From the NCBI GenBank assembly GCA_013138805.1, contig WTCA01000084.1:1-38996 (forward strand): a stretch of DNA of 38,996 nt, in the 5' to 3' direction. The notes beneath the pieces are model-generated. The model made no database searches. It was not told the origin of the DNA and worked only from the letters and a program-made list of their open reading frames with translations. The stretch comes from an archaeon (GTDB lineage: Archaea; EX4484-52; GLR71). Made by a program: the position numbers and the translations under genes. Positions within the stretch are counted from its first letter, which is position 1. Each line of letters starts with the position of its first letter. Of the stretch, positions 31,048-38,996 are shown in pieces.

Positions 31048-31605
31048 TCACATACCTCCGTAATTCGGCTTCTGTTGCGGTGTTGCCTGCTGTGTTGGAA
31101 ATGGTGAAGATGTCTGCTGTGAAGATACGGCCATAGAAGATGCAGTTCCTGACCTCTTAAGCCTCTTATCGATTGTAGCCAGATTCTCTGCAATACTCTC
31201 ATTGCTTCTCAGCATCTTTTCATTAGAGTCTGTTATGCTCTTGACAAGAGGAGACACCATACCCTTCAGCGCAGTCACAGCTTCAGACTCATTCACATCT
31301 TCCTTGCCTGCCTCTTCAACAATATCAACAAAGCTTGTAAGCTTACTCTGAAGAGAATCCATTTTACCGATAAGTGTAGCAAGATCACCGCGAAGAGATG
31401 TATTTGCCTTGACCATCTCATCGACAATCCTCTGGTTAAGCTCAACCATGTCAAGTATCTTGTCCATCATCCGCTCAAGATTAGAGAAAGACTTGGATGA
31501 CTCCATCTGGCCCATCCGTTTCTCAAGACGCCTGATAGGTGTAAGAGGAACTACTTCATAATCCTCTTCTTCGCCTATCTGTTCATAATCATCTTTCTTT
31601 GACAT
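31048..31605 (-). CDS. Coiled-coil protein in pilus operon
   Basis: Heptad-like RRLEKRMGQMESSKSFSNLERMMDKILDMVELNQRIVDEM; Gln/Pro/Ser-rich C-terminus; position upstream of the pilin genes. Confidence 0.65.
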   Translation of the reverse strand: MSKKDDYEQIGEEEDYEVVPLTPIRRLEKRMGQMESSKSFSNLERMMDKILDMVELNQRIVDEMVKANTSLRGDLATLIGKMDSLQSKLTSFVDIVEEAGKEDVNESEAVTALKGMVSPLVKSITDSNEKMLRSNESIAENLATIDKRLKRSGTASSMAVSSQQTSSPFPTQQATPQQKPNYGGM

Positions 31606-31711
31606 GTTTTCACCGAACTATAGATAGTTGTTTCTGATTTAAAGTTTAGTAGAAGTTAGTATATATAGATTATGGTTATCAAACAAAAAAATTGACAGCA
31701 GATAAGAGAAA

Positions 31712-31740
31712 TAAGAAAGAAAAAAAGAAAAAAGGCTATA
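31712..31740 (-). terminator. Oligo-T terminator downstream of thermosome gene
   Basis: Minus strand after the stop: TATAGCCTTTTTTCTTTTTTTCTTTCTTATTTCTC. Confidence 0.65.
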
Positions 31741-31745
31741 ATGCC

Positions 31746-33422
31746 TTACATCATAGGAGGCATTCCGCCGCCGCCCATTGGAGGCATCCCTTCAGGCATT
31801 CCGCCACCGCCACCAAGCTTTGAAGCAGATATGACATCATCAATCCTCAATATCATCTCAGCAGCCTCAGAAGCGGATTTTATAGCCTGCGTCTTAATCT
31901 TTATCGGCTCTACAACACCCTGCTTAAGCATATCCTGAACTTTATTCTTAAATACATCAATCCCTGCCCATTTTACGCCCTTGTCATGCTGTGACCTGAG
32001 TTCCACAAGGATATCTATAGGATCAATACCTGCATTCTCTGCAAGGGTCTTAGGGATGATATCCATAGCATTAGCAAAAGCAGATATGGCAAGCTGTTCT
32101 CTTCCACCGACAGACTCACTGTATTTTCTGAGATCTTTTGCAATCTCAGCTTCAGGAGCGCCGCCGCCGGCAACAATCTTTCCGACTTCAATAGATGCAG
32201 CAACACCGCCAAGAGCATCTTTCATAGCCCTCTCTATCTCATCGACTACATGTTCTGTGCCGCCACGGACAAGGATAGATACAGATTTTGGCTCTTTGCA
32301 TTTCCTGACAAATATCATCTCGCTGCCGGAAATCTTTTTCTCTTCAACAATGCCGGAACTGCCAAAATCTGATGCAGCCATCTCATCAAGATTAGATATC
32401 ACGCTTCCGCCCGTTGCCTTGGAAAGTGCATCCATATCTGATTTCTTGACCCTTCTTGTAACCATTATACCAGCCTTTGCAAGATAATGCTGCGCCATAT
32501 CATCAACGCCTTTCTGGCAGAAAACAACATTTGCCTTTGAAGCTATAATCTTATCCACCATACTTTTCAGCATCTTCTCTTCCTGCTCAATAAATGCATT
32601 CATCTGGGACGGGTCAGTAATCCTTATCTGCGCATCTCTCTCAAGCTCCTTGACCTCAATTGCGCTGTTCAGAAGCAATATATTCGCGTTCTCAACTTTA
32701 CGCGGCATACCTGAATGCACAATTTCCTTATCAATTATAAGCCCGCTGATAAGCGTTGTCTCATCAGTGGATCCGCCTGCCTTTTTCTCAAGCTTTACCT
32801 GGTCAAGGTCAATCACGATCTTGCCATCATCCTCTACTGCCACCTGACTTATCGCCTCAACAGCAATCTTTGCAAGGAAATCTTTAGCAGACTCGCTGGA
32901 TTTGCCTGTCATAGATGTAAGAGCAATCTTTATCAAAAGCTCCTTATCTTTTATACTGACATCAATGCCTATCTTATTGATTATCTCAAGCGCCTTCTCT
33001 TTCGCAAGCCTGTATCCCTGAGCTATGCTTGTAGGGTGTATCTTCTGTTCCAAAAGACCTTCTGCCTGCTTAAGGAGTTCACCCGTAAGAACTGCAGCAG
33101 TTGTCGTTCCGTCGCCCACTTCTTCATCCTGCGCCTTTGCGACCTCTACAACCATCTTTGCAGCCGGGTGCTGTATCTCCATCTCTTCAAGTATTGTAAC
33201 ACCGTCATTTGTAATGACAACTTCTCCAAGAGAATCAGTAAGCATCTTATCCATACCTTTAGGACCAAGAGTGGTCCTTACAGCATCAGCCACAACTCTT
33301 GCTGCCGCAATGTTTGACATCTGAGCGTTCCTTCCGCTCTCCCTGAAAGTGCCTTCAGGCACAACAATTATAGGCTGTCCGCCAATCTGTCCGTTCATAT
33401 CTTTCATCCTCCGTCTTTTCAA
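31746..33422 (-). CDS. Thermosome (group II chaperonin) subunit
   Basis: [50 protein letters not shown]-terminal [22 protein letters not shown]. Confidence 0.96.
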   Translation of the reverse strand: MKRRRMKDMNGQIGGQPIIVVPEGTFRESGRNAQMSNIAAARVVADAVRTTLGPKGMDKMLTDSLGEVVITNDGVTILEEMEIQHPAAKMVVEVAKAQDEEVGDGTTTAAVLTGELLKQAEGLLEQKIHPTSIAQGYRLAKEKALEIINKIGIDVSIKDKELLIKIALTSMTGKSSESAKDFLAKIAVEAISQVAVEDDGKIVIDLDQVKLEKKAGGSTDETTLISGLIIDKEIVHSGMPRKVENANILLLNSAIEVKELERDAQIRITDPSQMNAFIEQEEKMLKSMVDKIIASKANVVFCQKGVDDMAQHYLAKAGIMVTRRVKKSDMDALSKATGGSVISNLDEMAASDFGSSGIVEEKKISGSEMIFVRKCKEPKSVSILVRGGTEHVVDEIERAMKDALGGVAASIEVGKIVAGGGAPEAEIAKDLRKYSESVGGREQLAISAFANAMDIIPKTLAENAGIDPIDILVELRSQHDKGVKWAGIDVFKNKVQDMLKQGVVEPIKIKTQAIKSASEAAEMILRIDDVISASKLGGGGGMPEGMPPMGGGGMPPMM

Positions 33423-33569
33423 AGAAAATCGATTATTATATCTTTATCAAGAGTATCAATTCTTATGCTGCCAAGTTTTATAAACTTTATGTTTATGTAG
33501 GGATACGGATAAAAAACATCAGACAGCTTAAGTCAGTTCCAGAAGCTTGCAAAAGTCTTTAGATCTCAA

Positions 33570-33947
33570 TCATTCAGGCAGATATTTACCTTCAATAAAT
33601 TCATCAATCTCAGGTGAAATACCGCTTAAAGTATTGATAATCAGTTCTTTATCCGCGATTTTTATGAAATAATCAAACCACTCGCCTTCATTTCTTCGCG
33701 AAGTAACCGTTAGATAACCAAAGTCATACAAATGAACAATATCATCCAGAAAATCAGGTAAATATAAACTATTACCAATTATACTTGGATAATACGGAAA
33801 AAGATCCTTATTCATCTTTTCAAGTATAACAACAGAATTTTCCACATGCCTGAGCGGAAGCTCCTGCTCATTTCCTGTAGAGAGCCTTGCTATAAGATAA
33901 ACAAGCTTATGATATCTACTATTATATTCAGCTCCCACAAGTATCAT
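33570..33947 (-). CDS. Hypothetical protein, 125 aa
   Basis: Uninterrupted ORF MILVGAEYNSRYHKLVYLIARLSTG; no family recognised. Confidence 0.6.
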   Translation of the reverse strand: MILVGAEYNSRYHKLVYLIARLSTGNEQELPLRHVENSVVILEKMNKDLFPYYPSIIGNSLYLPDFLDDIVHLYDFGYLTVTSRRNEGEWFDYFIKIADKELIINTLSGISPEIDEFIEGKYLPE

Positions 33948-34060
33948 TCCTTATCATATTTATCATACCAAATTTTATAACTTTATGATTCTGTAAGTAT
34001 ACGATAAAAAAACGCCAATATATCAAAAAACAAAGATTAATAAAAATATTCTCTTTTAGT

Positions 34061-34921
34061 ATGCGCATGAATACTGCAAAAATAGCTGATTTGCTCACAG
34101 ATGTAGAAAAGATTAGACCTCTTGAGAAGAAATTCAACATATTGCGTCAATTACTATATGATACTGGAGCAGACAGATATCAGGATCATGAACCGGAAAT
34201 CAGGCATAAGATAGAAAAAGTGAGCAGTGAGATAGAAAAAGAAGTAAAGAACTATTACGAACGACCAAAAATAGTAGAAGGATATCTCAAGATAGGTAAA
34301 AGAGTAAGAGACCCGTCCGGCTGGGAAATCAAAAATCTCAATAAATTGATACAGTTAGTCAAAGAAAATAATGTTACTGAAAGTATCCTTGATATCGGCT
34401 GCGGTTACGGGCACGATGTCATATGGTTTGAACAGCATGGTTTTGAAGCTTTTGGACTGGACATTTCAGAACCACTTATCGAGAGAGCAAGAACTCTTTA
34501 CGAACCCGACACAGGTATAACAGATAACGACATATCCAGATTTATCGTAGGCTCAATGACAGACATGCACCAGTTTGATGACGCAAGTCTCGGCTGTGTA
34601 AAGATGGACGCATCACTTTACCATCTGCCATATTATGGTAATGACAGCCCAGTGAACCTGACCATCCGGGAAACACACCGCATCCTGGAAGATGGAGGAG
34701 TAATCTATCTCAGGGTTCATAGTGTCGCAGACGGCGAAAACGGTTTCATGGAGCTGGAACAGCGCGGAGAAGATCTAAACAGCAGATACGGACAGAACCT
34801 AACAAGCGAAGAGGTAAGAGATATGCTTGAAAGCAACGGATTCGAAATCATAGAACTGTTAAACGAAAGACAAGGCAAAAGGCAAAGAGACTGGTGCAGC
34901 GCCTATGCCAGAAAGGTATGA
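34061..34921 (+). CDS. SAM-dependent class I methyltransferase
   Basis: Motif I SILDIGCGYGHDVIWFEQHGFEAFGLDIS; later GCVKMDASLYHLP and IYLRVHS. Confidence 0.88.
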   Translation: MRMNTAKIADLLTDVEKIRPLEKKFNILRQLLYDTGADRYQDHEPEIRHKIEKVSSEIEKEVKNYYERPKIVEGYLKIGKRVRDPSGWEIKNLNKLIQLVKENNVTESILDIGCGYGHDVIWFEQHGFEAFGLDISEPLIERARTLYEPDTGITDNDISRFIVGSMTDMHQFDDASLGCVKMDASLYHLPYYGNDSPVNLTIRETHRILEDGGVIYLRVHSVADGENGFMELEQRGEDLNSRYGQNLTSEEVRDMLESNGFEIIELLNERQGKRQRDWCSAYARKV

Positions 34922-34937
34922 GCATCTAAAAGAAATA

Positions 34938-35099
34938 CTTGATTTACAACTTATTCTATAAATAACTAAAAACAATTTATTAAACAGTTTTTAATAAAGT
35001 TTTAAAAATTAACACACACCAGTGAATACAGGATTTAAGAGATTCCCTAAAAATCAAAGGAACTCTTGAGTACCTGAATTTTAAAGGAGATGAAAAAAT
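34938..35099 (+). promoter_or_regulatory. Orphan-gene leader copy 1 (TATA-like box, two hairpins, RBS)
   Basis: About 160 nt, aligns nearly end to end with 35579-35740; hairpin arms 34976-34984/34990-34998 and 35039-35046/35059-35065; RBS aaaggaga. Confidence 0.75.
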
Positions 35100-35513
35100 A
35101 TGGGAGAAAAAATAGGAAAGGTCTATACATGCGACCCTGATAAAGGACAGGGTGAAGGATATCAAGTATTATTTGGAATAGATGTTTCAGAAGAATCAGT
35201 TAAAATCAGAGATAAAGGACTTAACCTGTACATAAAAGACGGCCGGGTTGTTGGAGTTGATACAGGAACCGTTTTCGGTGCACCGTGGCCGACAACAGGC
35301 ATGATGTATGCATTAACTGAACTGATAGAAGAAAATGGCCAGATTGACCCAGTGAAATCTACAGCAGTTATAGCTGAAAGAGATAGATATGATGGCGGAG
35401 AAAAAAGGGAAGTTAATCTAAAAGAAATATATGAAATCGGATGGAACATACCGGACTATACACTTGAAAATTTATTAGGTAAAAAAACCGACGAGATTGA
35501 TCTTCTGCAATAA
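35100..35513 (+). CDS. Orphan hypothetical protein, 137 aa
   Basis: ATG with RBS aaaggagatg upstream; no family recognised. Confidence 0.65.
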   Translation: MGEKIGKVYTCDPDKGQGEGYQVLFGIDVSEESVKIRDKGLNLYIKDGRVVGVDTGTVFGAPWPTTGMMYALTELIEENGQIDPVKSTAVIAERDRYDGGEKREVNLKEIYEIGWNIPDYTLENLLGKKTDEIDLLQ

Positions 35514-35555
35514 ATGAACTGCCCGAGGGGCCGCAAGCTCCCTGGCATTAAACAC
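35514..35555 (-). other. GC-rich hairpin element resembling an IS200/IS605 right end, abutting the stop codon of the upstream ORF
   Basis: Minus strand GTTTAATGCCAGGGAGCTTGCGGCCCCTCGGGCAGTTCA; stem GGAGC/GCCCC with G-U pair inside TGCC/GGCA. Confidence 0.4.
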
Positions 35556-35578
35556 AATTAAGAACATACCCCAACCCC

Positions 35579-35740
35579 CTTGATTTACAACTTTTTCTAT
35601 AAATAACTAAAAACGATTTACTAAACAGTTTTTAATAAAGTTTTATAAAGTTCACACGTATCAGTGAGTACAAAGTCTAAGAGATTCCCAAAAAATCAAG
35701 GGAATTTTTGAGTACCTGAAATTTAACGGATGTGAAAAAT
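35579..35740 (+). promoter_or_regulatory. Orphan-gene leader copy 2
   Basis: Aligns with copy 1 from cttgatttac to the ATG; hairpin arms 35617-35625/35631-35639 and 35681-35689/35700-35708. Confidence 0.75.
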
Positions 35741-36118
35741 ATGACAAGTGATAATGCCGAAAGTCTCAAATTCAGAGATATTGAAGGATATAAAGATGGT
35801 GAAACGCATCTTGTGTCATTCATACAGGGAGAACATCATAAGCTCTATGAAGAAACAGAAAAACTAAACGATGCAATGACATACTCATGGAATCATGATG
35901 AACCAAACATAAGTTATTGGAATTCTGTATATGCCCCACAGATAGAGAAAAACGAAGAAAGGATGAAACTTCTCAAATATATTGCAAGAGAAAAAGGCTC
36001 TGTTCTTGTGAAAAGCGTTGAGAATTATATAAACACTCTAAGAGAAGAGTTCGAAACCAAAATGGGAGAATATGAAGATATTATCCAGCAGTTCAACGAA
36101 AACTCATTGGACCCTTAA
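35741..36118 (+). CDS. Orphan hypothetical protein (MTSDNAESLKF...)
   Basis: ORF 35732..36118; alignment of leaders 1 and 2 places the ATG at 35741 rather than the GTG at 35732. Confidence 0.62.
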   Translation: MTSDNAESLKFRDIEGYKDGETHLVSFIQGEHHKLYEETEKLNDAMTYSWNHDEPNISYWNSVYAPQIEKNEERMKLLKYIAREKGSVLVKSVENYINTLREEFETKMGEYEDIIQQFNENSLDP

Positions 36119-36156
36119 GGAACACAAAACTCTTCAAACCAGCAGAAAAACAGACA

Positions 36157-36178
36157 GTTCCCCTGTAAAAAGGGGAAC
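36157..36178 (+). promoter_or_regulatory. Perfect 8-bp hairpin GTTCCCCT-GTAAAA-AGGGGAAC
   Basis: Inverted repeat in the intergenic region, 35 nt before the ATG at 36214. Confidence 0.75.
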
Positions 36179-36213
36179 CTTTAATCTTTTCAAAAAGATA
36201 AGGTGAATTAAAA

Positions 36214-36930
36214 ATGGAAAAAACACATCATTTAGAAAATGGAAAAAACCTCAGTGTTTTCGCAAATTTTGATTTTTATACAAATAAAGAGTCAGATGAA
36301 GCGTATAATATACTAAATGATTTAAAACCGGACATGATAATAAGTTCAATATATGATAATTCTACAACACCACTATATTCAAAAATTATCAGCAGATTAA
36401 GCGGTTGCATGACTATACCTTATACAATTGCATATGCTATGGCGACAAAAAGATCAACTAAGCAATTCACAATATTTGATTATGATAGAACTATACCTCA
36501 AGAAAAAATTGAAATCAGGAAAAAAGAATCAATCCTTGAAAATATTATAACGCCTGCAGTATTTGGAATACACAATCTTGTGCTTTTTCCCGTTGCATAT
36601 CCTTTGCATAAATATGCGGGAGATCATCTAAGCAATGAATTTTATGAAAAAAAAGGGAGACCAGTAACAAAAAGAATTGCAAGAGGAATAGTATCTTTAC
36701 CATACGAATTCGAAAGGCTGCTTCGCAAAGACGAATTTCTTGAAGACATGTACAGGCCGCTTATAGAAAAGTCTGCAGAAGTCTTAAAAAATGATGACAA
36801 TAAAATACAAAACCTTCTGCTTGTAATTAATAACATAAGAGATTTTGGAGTAATTGAAAATCTGATTGAAGATGAATTTAGCAATTATCTAAAAATAGAT
36901 AACAGTATAGAAAAAAGTGATAAAAAATGA
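36214..36930 (+). CDS. Hypothetical protein, 238 aa; very weak TraB/PrgY-like impression
   Basis: RBS aaggtga; segment LLRKDEFLEDMYRPLIEKSAEV...NLLLVINNIRDFGVIENL; family link uncertain. Confidence 0.62.
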   Translation: MEKTHHLENGKNLSVFANFDFYTNKESDEAYNILNDLKPDMIISSIYDNSTTPLYSKIISRLSGCMTIPYTIAYAMATKRSTKQFTIFDYDRTIPQEKIEIRKKESILENIITPAVFGIHNLVLFPVAYPLHKYAGDHLSNEFYEKKGRPVTKRIARGIVSLPYEFERLLRKDEFLEDMYRPLIEKSAEVLKNDDNKIQNLLLVINNIRDFGVIENLIEDEFSNYLKIDNSIEKSDKK

Positions 36931-37019
36931 CAAAAGATAACAGCAATATCATTGAAAGCGAAGATAATAATGCGAAATTAACAGAAACAATGATTCCGAT
37001 TTCAAAAACTGGTTTGTAA
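36927..37019 (+). CDS. Possible 30-aa small protein translationally coupled to the upstream gene
   Basis: ATGA overlap (ATG 36927, upstream stop TGA 36928-36930); MTKDNSNIIESEDNNAKLTETMIPISKTGL. Confidence 0.4.
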   Translation: MTKDNSNIIESEDNNAKLTETMIPISKTGL

Positions 37020-37030
37020 TCAAAAAACAT

Positions 37031-37100
37031 CCAATTTATAACTTTTTCTATAAATCACTAAAAACAATTTATTAAACTATTTTTAATAAAGTTTTAAAAA
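37031..37100 (+). promoter_or_regulatory. Orphan-gene leader copy 3 (5' half conserved)
   Basis: ttctataaatcactaaaaacaatttattaaactatttttaataaagttttaaaaa; perfect hairpin arms 37068-37076/37082-37090. Confidence 0.72.
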
Positions 37101-37173
37101 GATAACAATAAACAATATATATGACTAAAATAGAGTTCAGACCAATTAAAAGTCAAACAATATGGTGATTATC

Positions 37174-38268
37174 ATGGAAAGAACAAACCCACTGGAAGAA
37201 TGTTTAGGTATTGAATACGGAAAAGGTACGATTTCAACAGGAGGCTACAGGTTCAGCACAGGTATCCCGAAACCAGATGTTTGCCTTCGTGGAAGAAGAC
37301 CGGACGAAGAGGCATATAAGTTGTTTTGTAATGCTTTCATTGGCGACAAAGATTCAGGAACTCAGGCTATAAAACCCGGTGATTTCAGGTATATACCTGA
37401 ACTTAAGACCTGGGCACATATACCAGACTCTTACAGATCAATTGAACAGAACATGAACACAATAGTCAGGGAATCTTATTCAACAGATCCTACAAAAGAA
37501 AAAGACAGCGGCAAAACAGTCAAAGACTTTTTCAGGATTGACTCAGGCGGCCATCCGGACCAGTTCGGAATGCTGGACCAGCACAACAGAAGAAAAGCCG
37601 GAAGAGCAATATTCAACACATCCTACGATGAAAACGGAAACCTTATCGAAGAAGAATCATTCACTCCAAGACAGATGAGAAAAGCAAGAATTCCAGAGAA
37701 AGGAGAGCATCTCACAATATTATACCCTGAAGCTTATGAGCGGGCTTTTGATGAATCCTCAAAGAAAAAAGCACTGAAAGAGATAACAGGCTATGAAACA
37801 ATAGATGAAGCAAGCTGGCTAGGGCTTAAAGAATACAATGGTCTCGAATGGTCTTTAGGAAAAATATCATCAAGCGGAAGTATTGATGAATATCCAGGAA
37901 CAGGAAAACCACTCTATACAAAACCATTCAACAGGGCAAACAGTACAGTGATTATAACAATACTCAAAGACGGAAAACGGACTGTCGGTGCAGGTGGCGG
38001 AGACACATCAGTTGGGAATCTTTATCAGCACTGGGATTTAGAAGCGCTTGAAAAAATACCTGGCGGTATAGAAACTGCTCAACAGATAGAAGATGAAGTA
38101 ATAGAGACACGCCCGGAAAACCTGGAAGGCCTGCAAATCGCATTAGGCACCGTAATCGGCAGAAAAGCAGGGATGACACCACCATACGGCCATGCGCTTA
38201 AGGTTACAGGAATTATTGAATATAACTATATAACAGATAATCCATACACTAAATGGGGTATTCAATAA
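37174..38268 (+). CDS. Orphan hypothetical protein, about 364 aa
   Basis: ORF 37162..38268; start MERTNPLEE at 37174 preceded by ggtgatt RBS. Confidence 0.72.
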   Translation: MERTNPLEECLGIEYGKGTISTGGYRFSTGIPKPDVCLRGRRPDEEAYKLFCNAFIGDKDSGTQAIKPGDFRYIPELKTWAHIPDSYRSIEQNMNTIVRESYSTDPTKEKDSGKTVKDFFRIDSGGHPDQFGMLDQHNRRKAGRAIFNTSYDENGNLIEEESFTPRQMRKARIPEKGEHLTILYPEAYERAFDESSKKKALKEITGYETIDEASWLGLKEYNGLEWSLGKISSSGSIDEYPGTGKPLYTKPFNRANSTVIITILKDGKRTVGAGGGDTSVGNLYQHWDLEALEKIPGGIETAQQIEDEVIETRPENLEGLQIALGTVIGRKAGMTPPYGHALKVTGIIEYNYITDNPYTKWGIQ

Positions 38269-38303
38269 ACTTCCCTCTTTTATTTTTAAAAAGGTGAAAA
38301 TAA

Positions 38304-38993
38304 ATGGCAGAAGACAGCAGTAATCCTTTTGAAAAAGGAATAGACCCTGATACATACCATGCTCTTTTCGAAGAGGATTTTAAAACAGAGGATCCCTGGA
38401 GCTTTGGAACTTCAAAATATGAACAGACAAAATACGGACGACAGATAAAGGTCTCAAAAAAATACATGCCAGACCCAAAGAAGGTATTAGAGATTAGCTG
38501 CGCTGAAGGCGTATATACAGAAATGCTTGCAGATGAATTCAAAAACGCGCATATAACAGGAATAGAGATATCTCATAGTGCTTTAGAAAGAGCAGAAAAA
38601 AGACTGGAAGCATACATAAAAGAAGGAAGAATAGAACTAACAGAAGGAGACATAACTGAAGAGATATACAGCCTACCTGAAAATTCTTCAGACCTGACAT
38701 TCTGGAGCGAATCTATACCCTACCTGAATGCATTGATCACTCCTGTAGACATATATAACTGTATCGAGCAGCTCCATAAAGTACAAAAACAAGGCAGCCA
38801 CCTTGTAATGGCCAACATAATAGACCAGGAAGGTTATCCGGAAGGCCCGATAACAAGAAAAGTGCTTATAGACAATATCAAAAGCATTATATCTGAATTC
38901 TTTGAGCCTGTATGTGAAAGAAGCTACAGGGAATTTAAAGTGGAAGAGAATCAGGAATTTGATTACGAAATCTGGGTTTTCAGAAAGGATTAA
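38304..38993 (+). CDS. SAM-dependent methyltransferase (NodS-like motif I)
   Basis: KVLEISCAEGVYTEMLADEFKNAHITGIEISHSALERAEKRL; RBS aaggtga. Confidence 0.82.
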   Translation: MAEDSSNPFEKGIDPDTYHALFEEDFKTEDPWSFGTSKYEQTKYGRQIKVSKKYMPDPKKVLEISCAEGVYTEMLADEFKNAHITGIEISHSALERAEKRLEAYIKEGRIELTEGDITEEIYSLPENSSDLTFWSESIPYLNALITPVDIYNCIEQLHKVQKQGSHLVMANIIDQEGYPEGPITRKVLIDNIKSIISEFFEPVCERSYREFKVEENQEFDYEIWVFRKD

Positions 38994-38996
38994 ATC

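Noticed and set aside
31981-33324. Plus-strand ORFs opposite the thermosome gene
   Set aside because: Antisense to an unambiguous chaperonin reading frame.
1-38996. CRISPR array
   Set aside because: No regularly spaced direct repeats with unique spacers seen; the repeats found are in-frame protein repeats or dispersed leaders.

Overview
AT-rich archaeal chromosome segment. The archaeal assignment rests on thermosome, RFC small and large subunits, archaeal class III prepilins and TadA/FlaI-TadC type pilus machinery; a DPANN-like lineage is only inference. Housekeeping genes include a fused, eukaryote-like GMP synthase, rfcS, rfcL, a DEAD-box helicase with a repetitive RG-rich tail, a PfkB kinase, a QueD/PTPS-like protein, truA and a thermosome subunit. 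Two accessory blocks stand out. (1) A winged-helix/2645-aa surface-protein gene pair with an ATGA overlap, next to a ~9.7-kb minus-strand type IV pilus operon with six pilin-like proteins, one ATPase and two separate TadC-like membrane proteins. (2) An orphan-gene island (about 34-39 kb) in which unrelated ORFs sit behind copies of the same ~160-nt leader (TATA-like box, conserved TTTATTAAA/TTTAATAAA hairpin, and in two copies a second TTCC/GGAA hairpin), bracketed by two SAM methyltransferases. The leader family is the best candidate for something undescribed. Other notable signals are a pair of mutually exclusive 10-bp hairpins formed by a duplicated rfcS tail, and two GC-rich IS605-right-end-like elements with no transposase in the window. 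No CRISPR array, tRNA, rRNA or complete transposase was recognised. All family calls come from reading motifs by eye, not from database searches.
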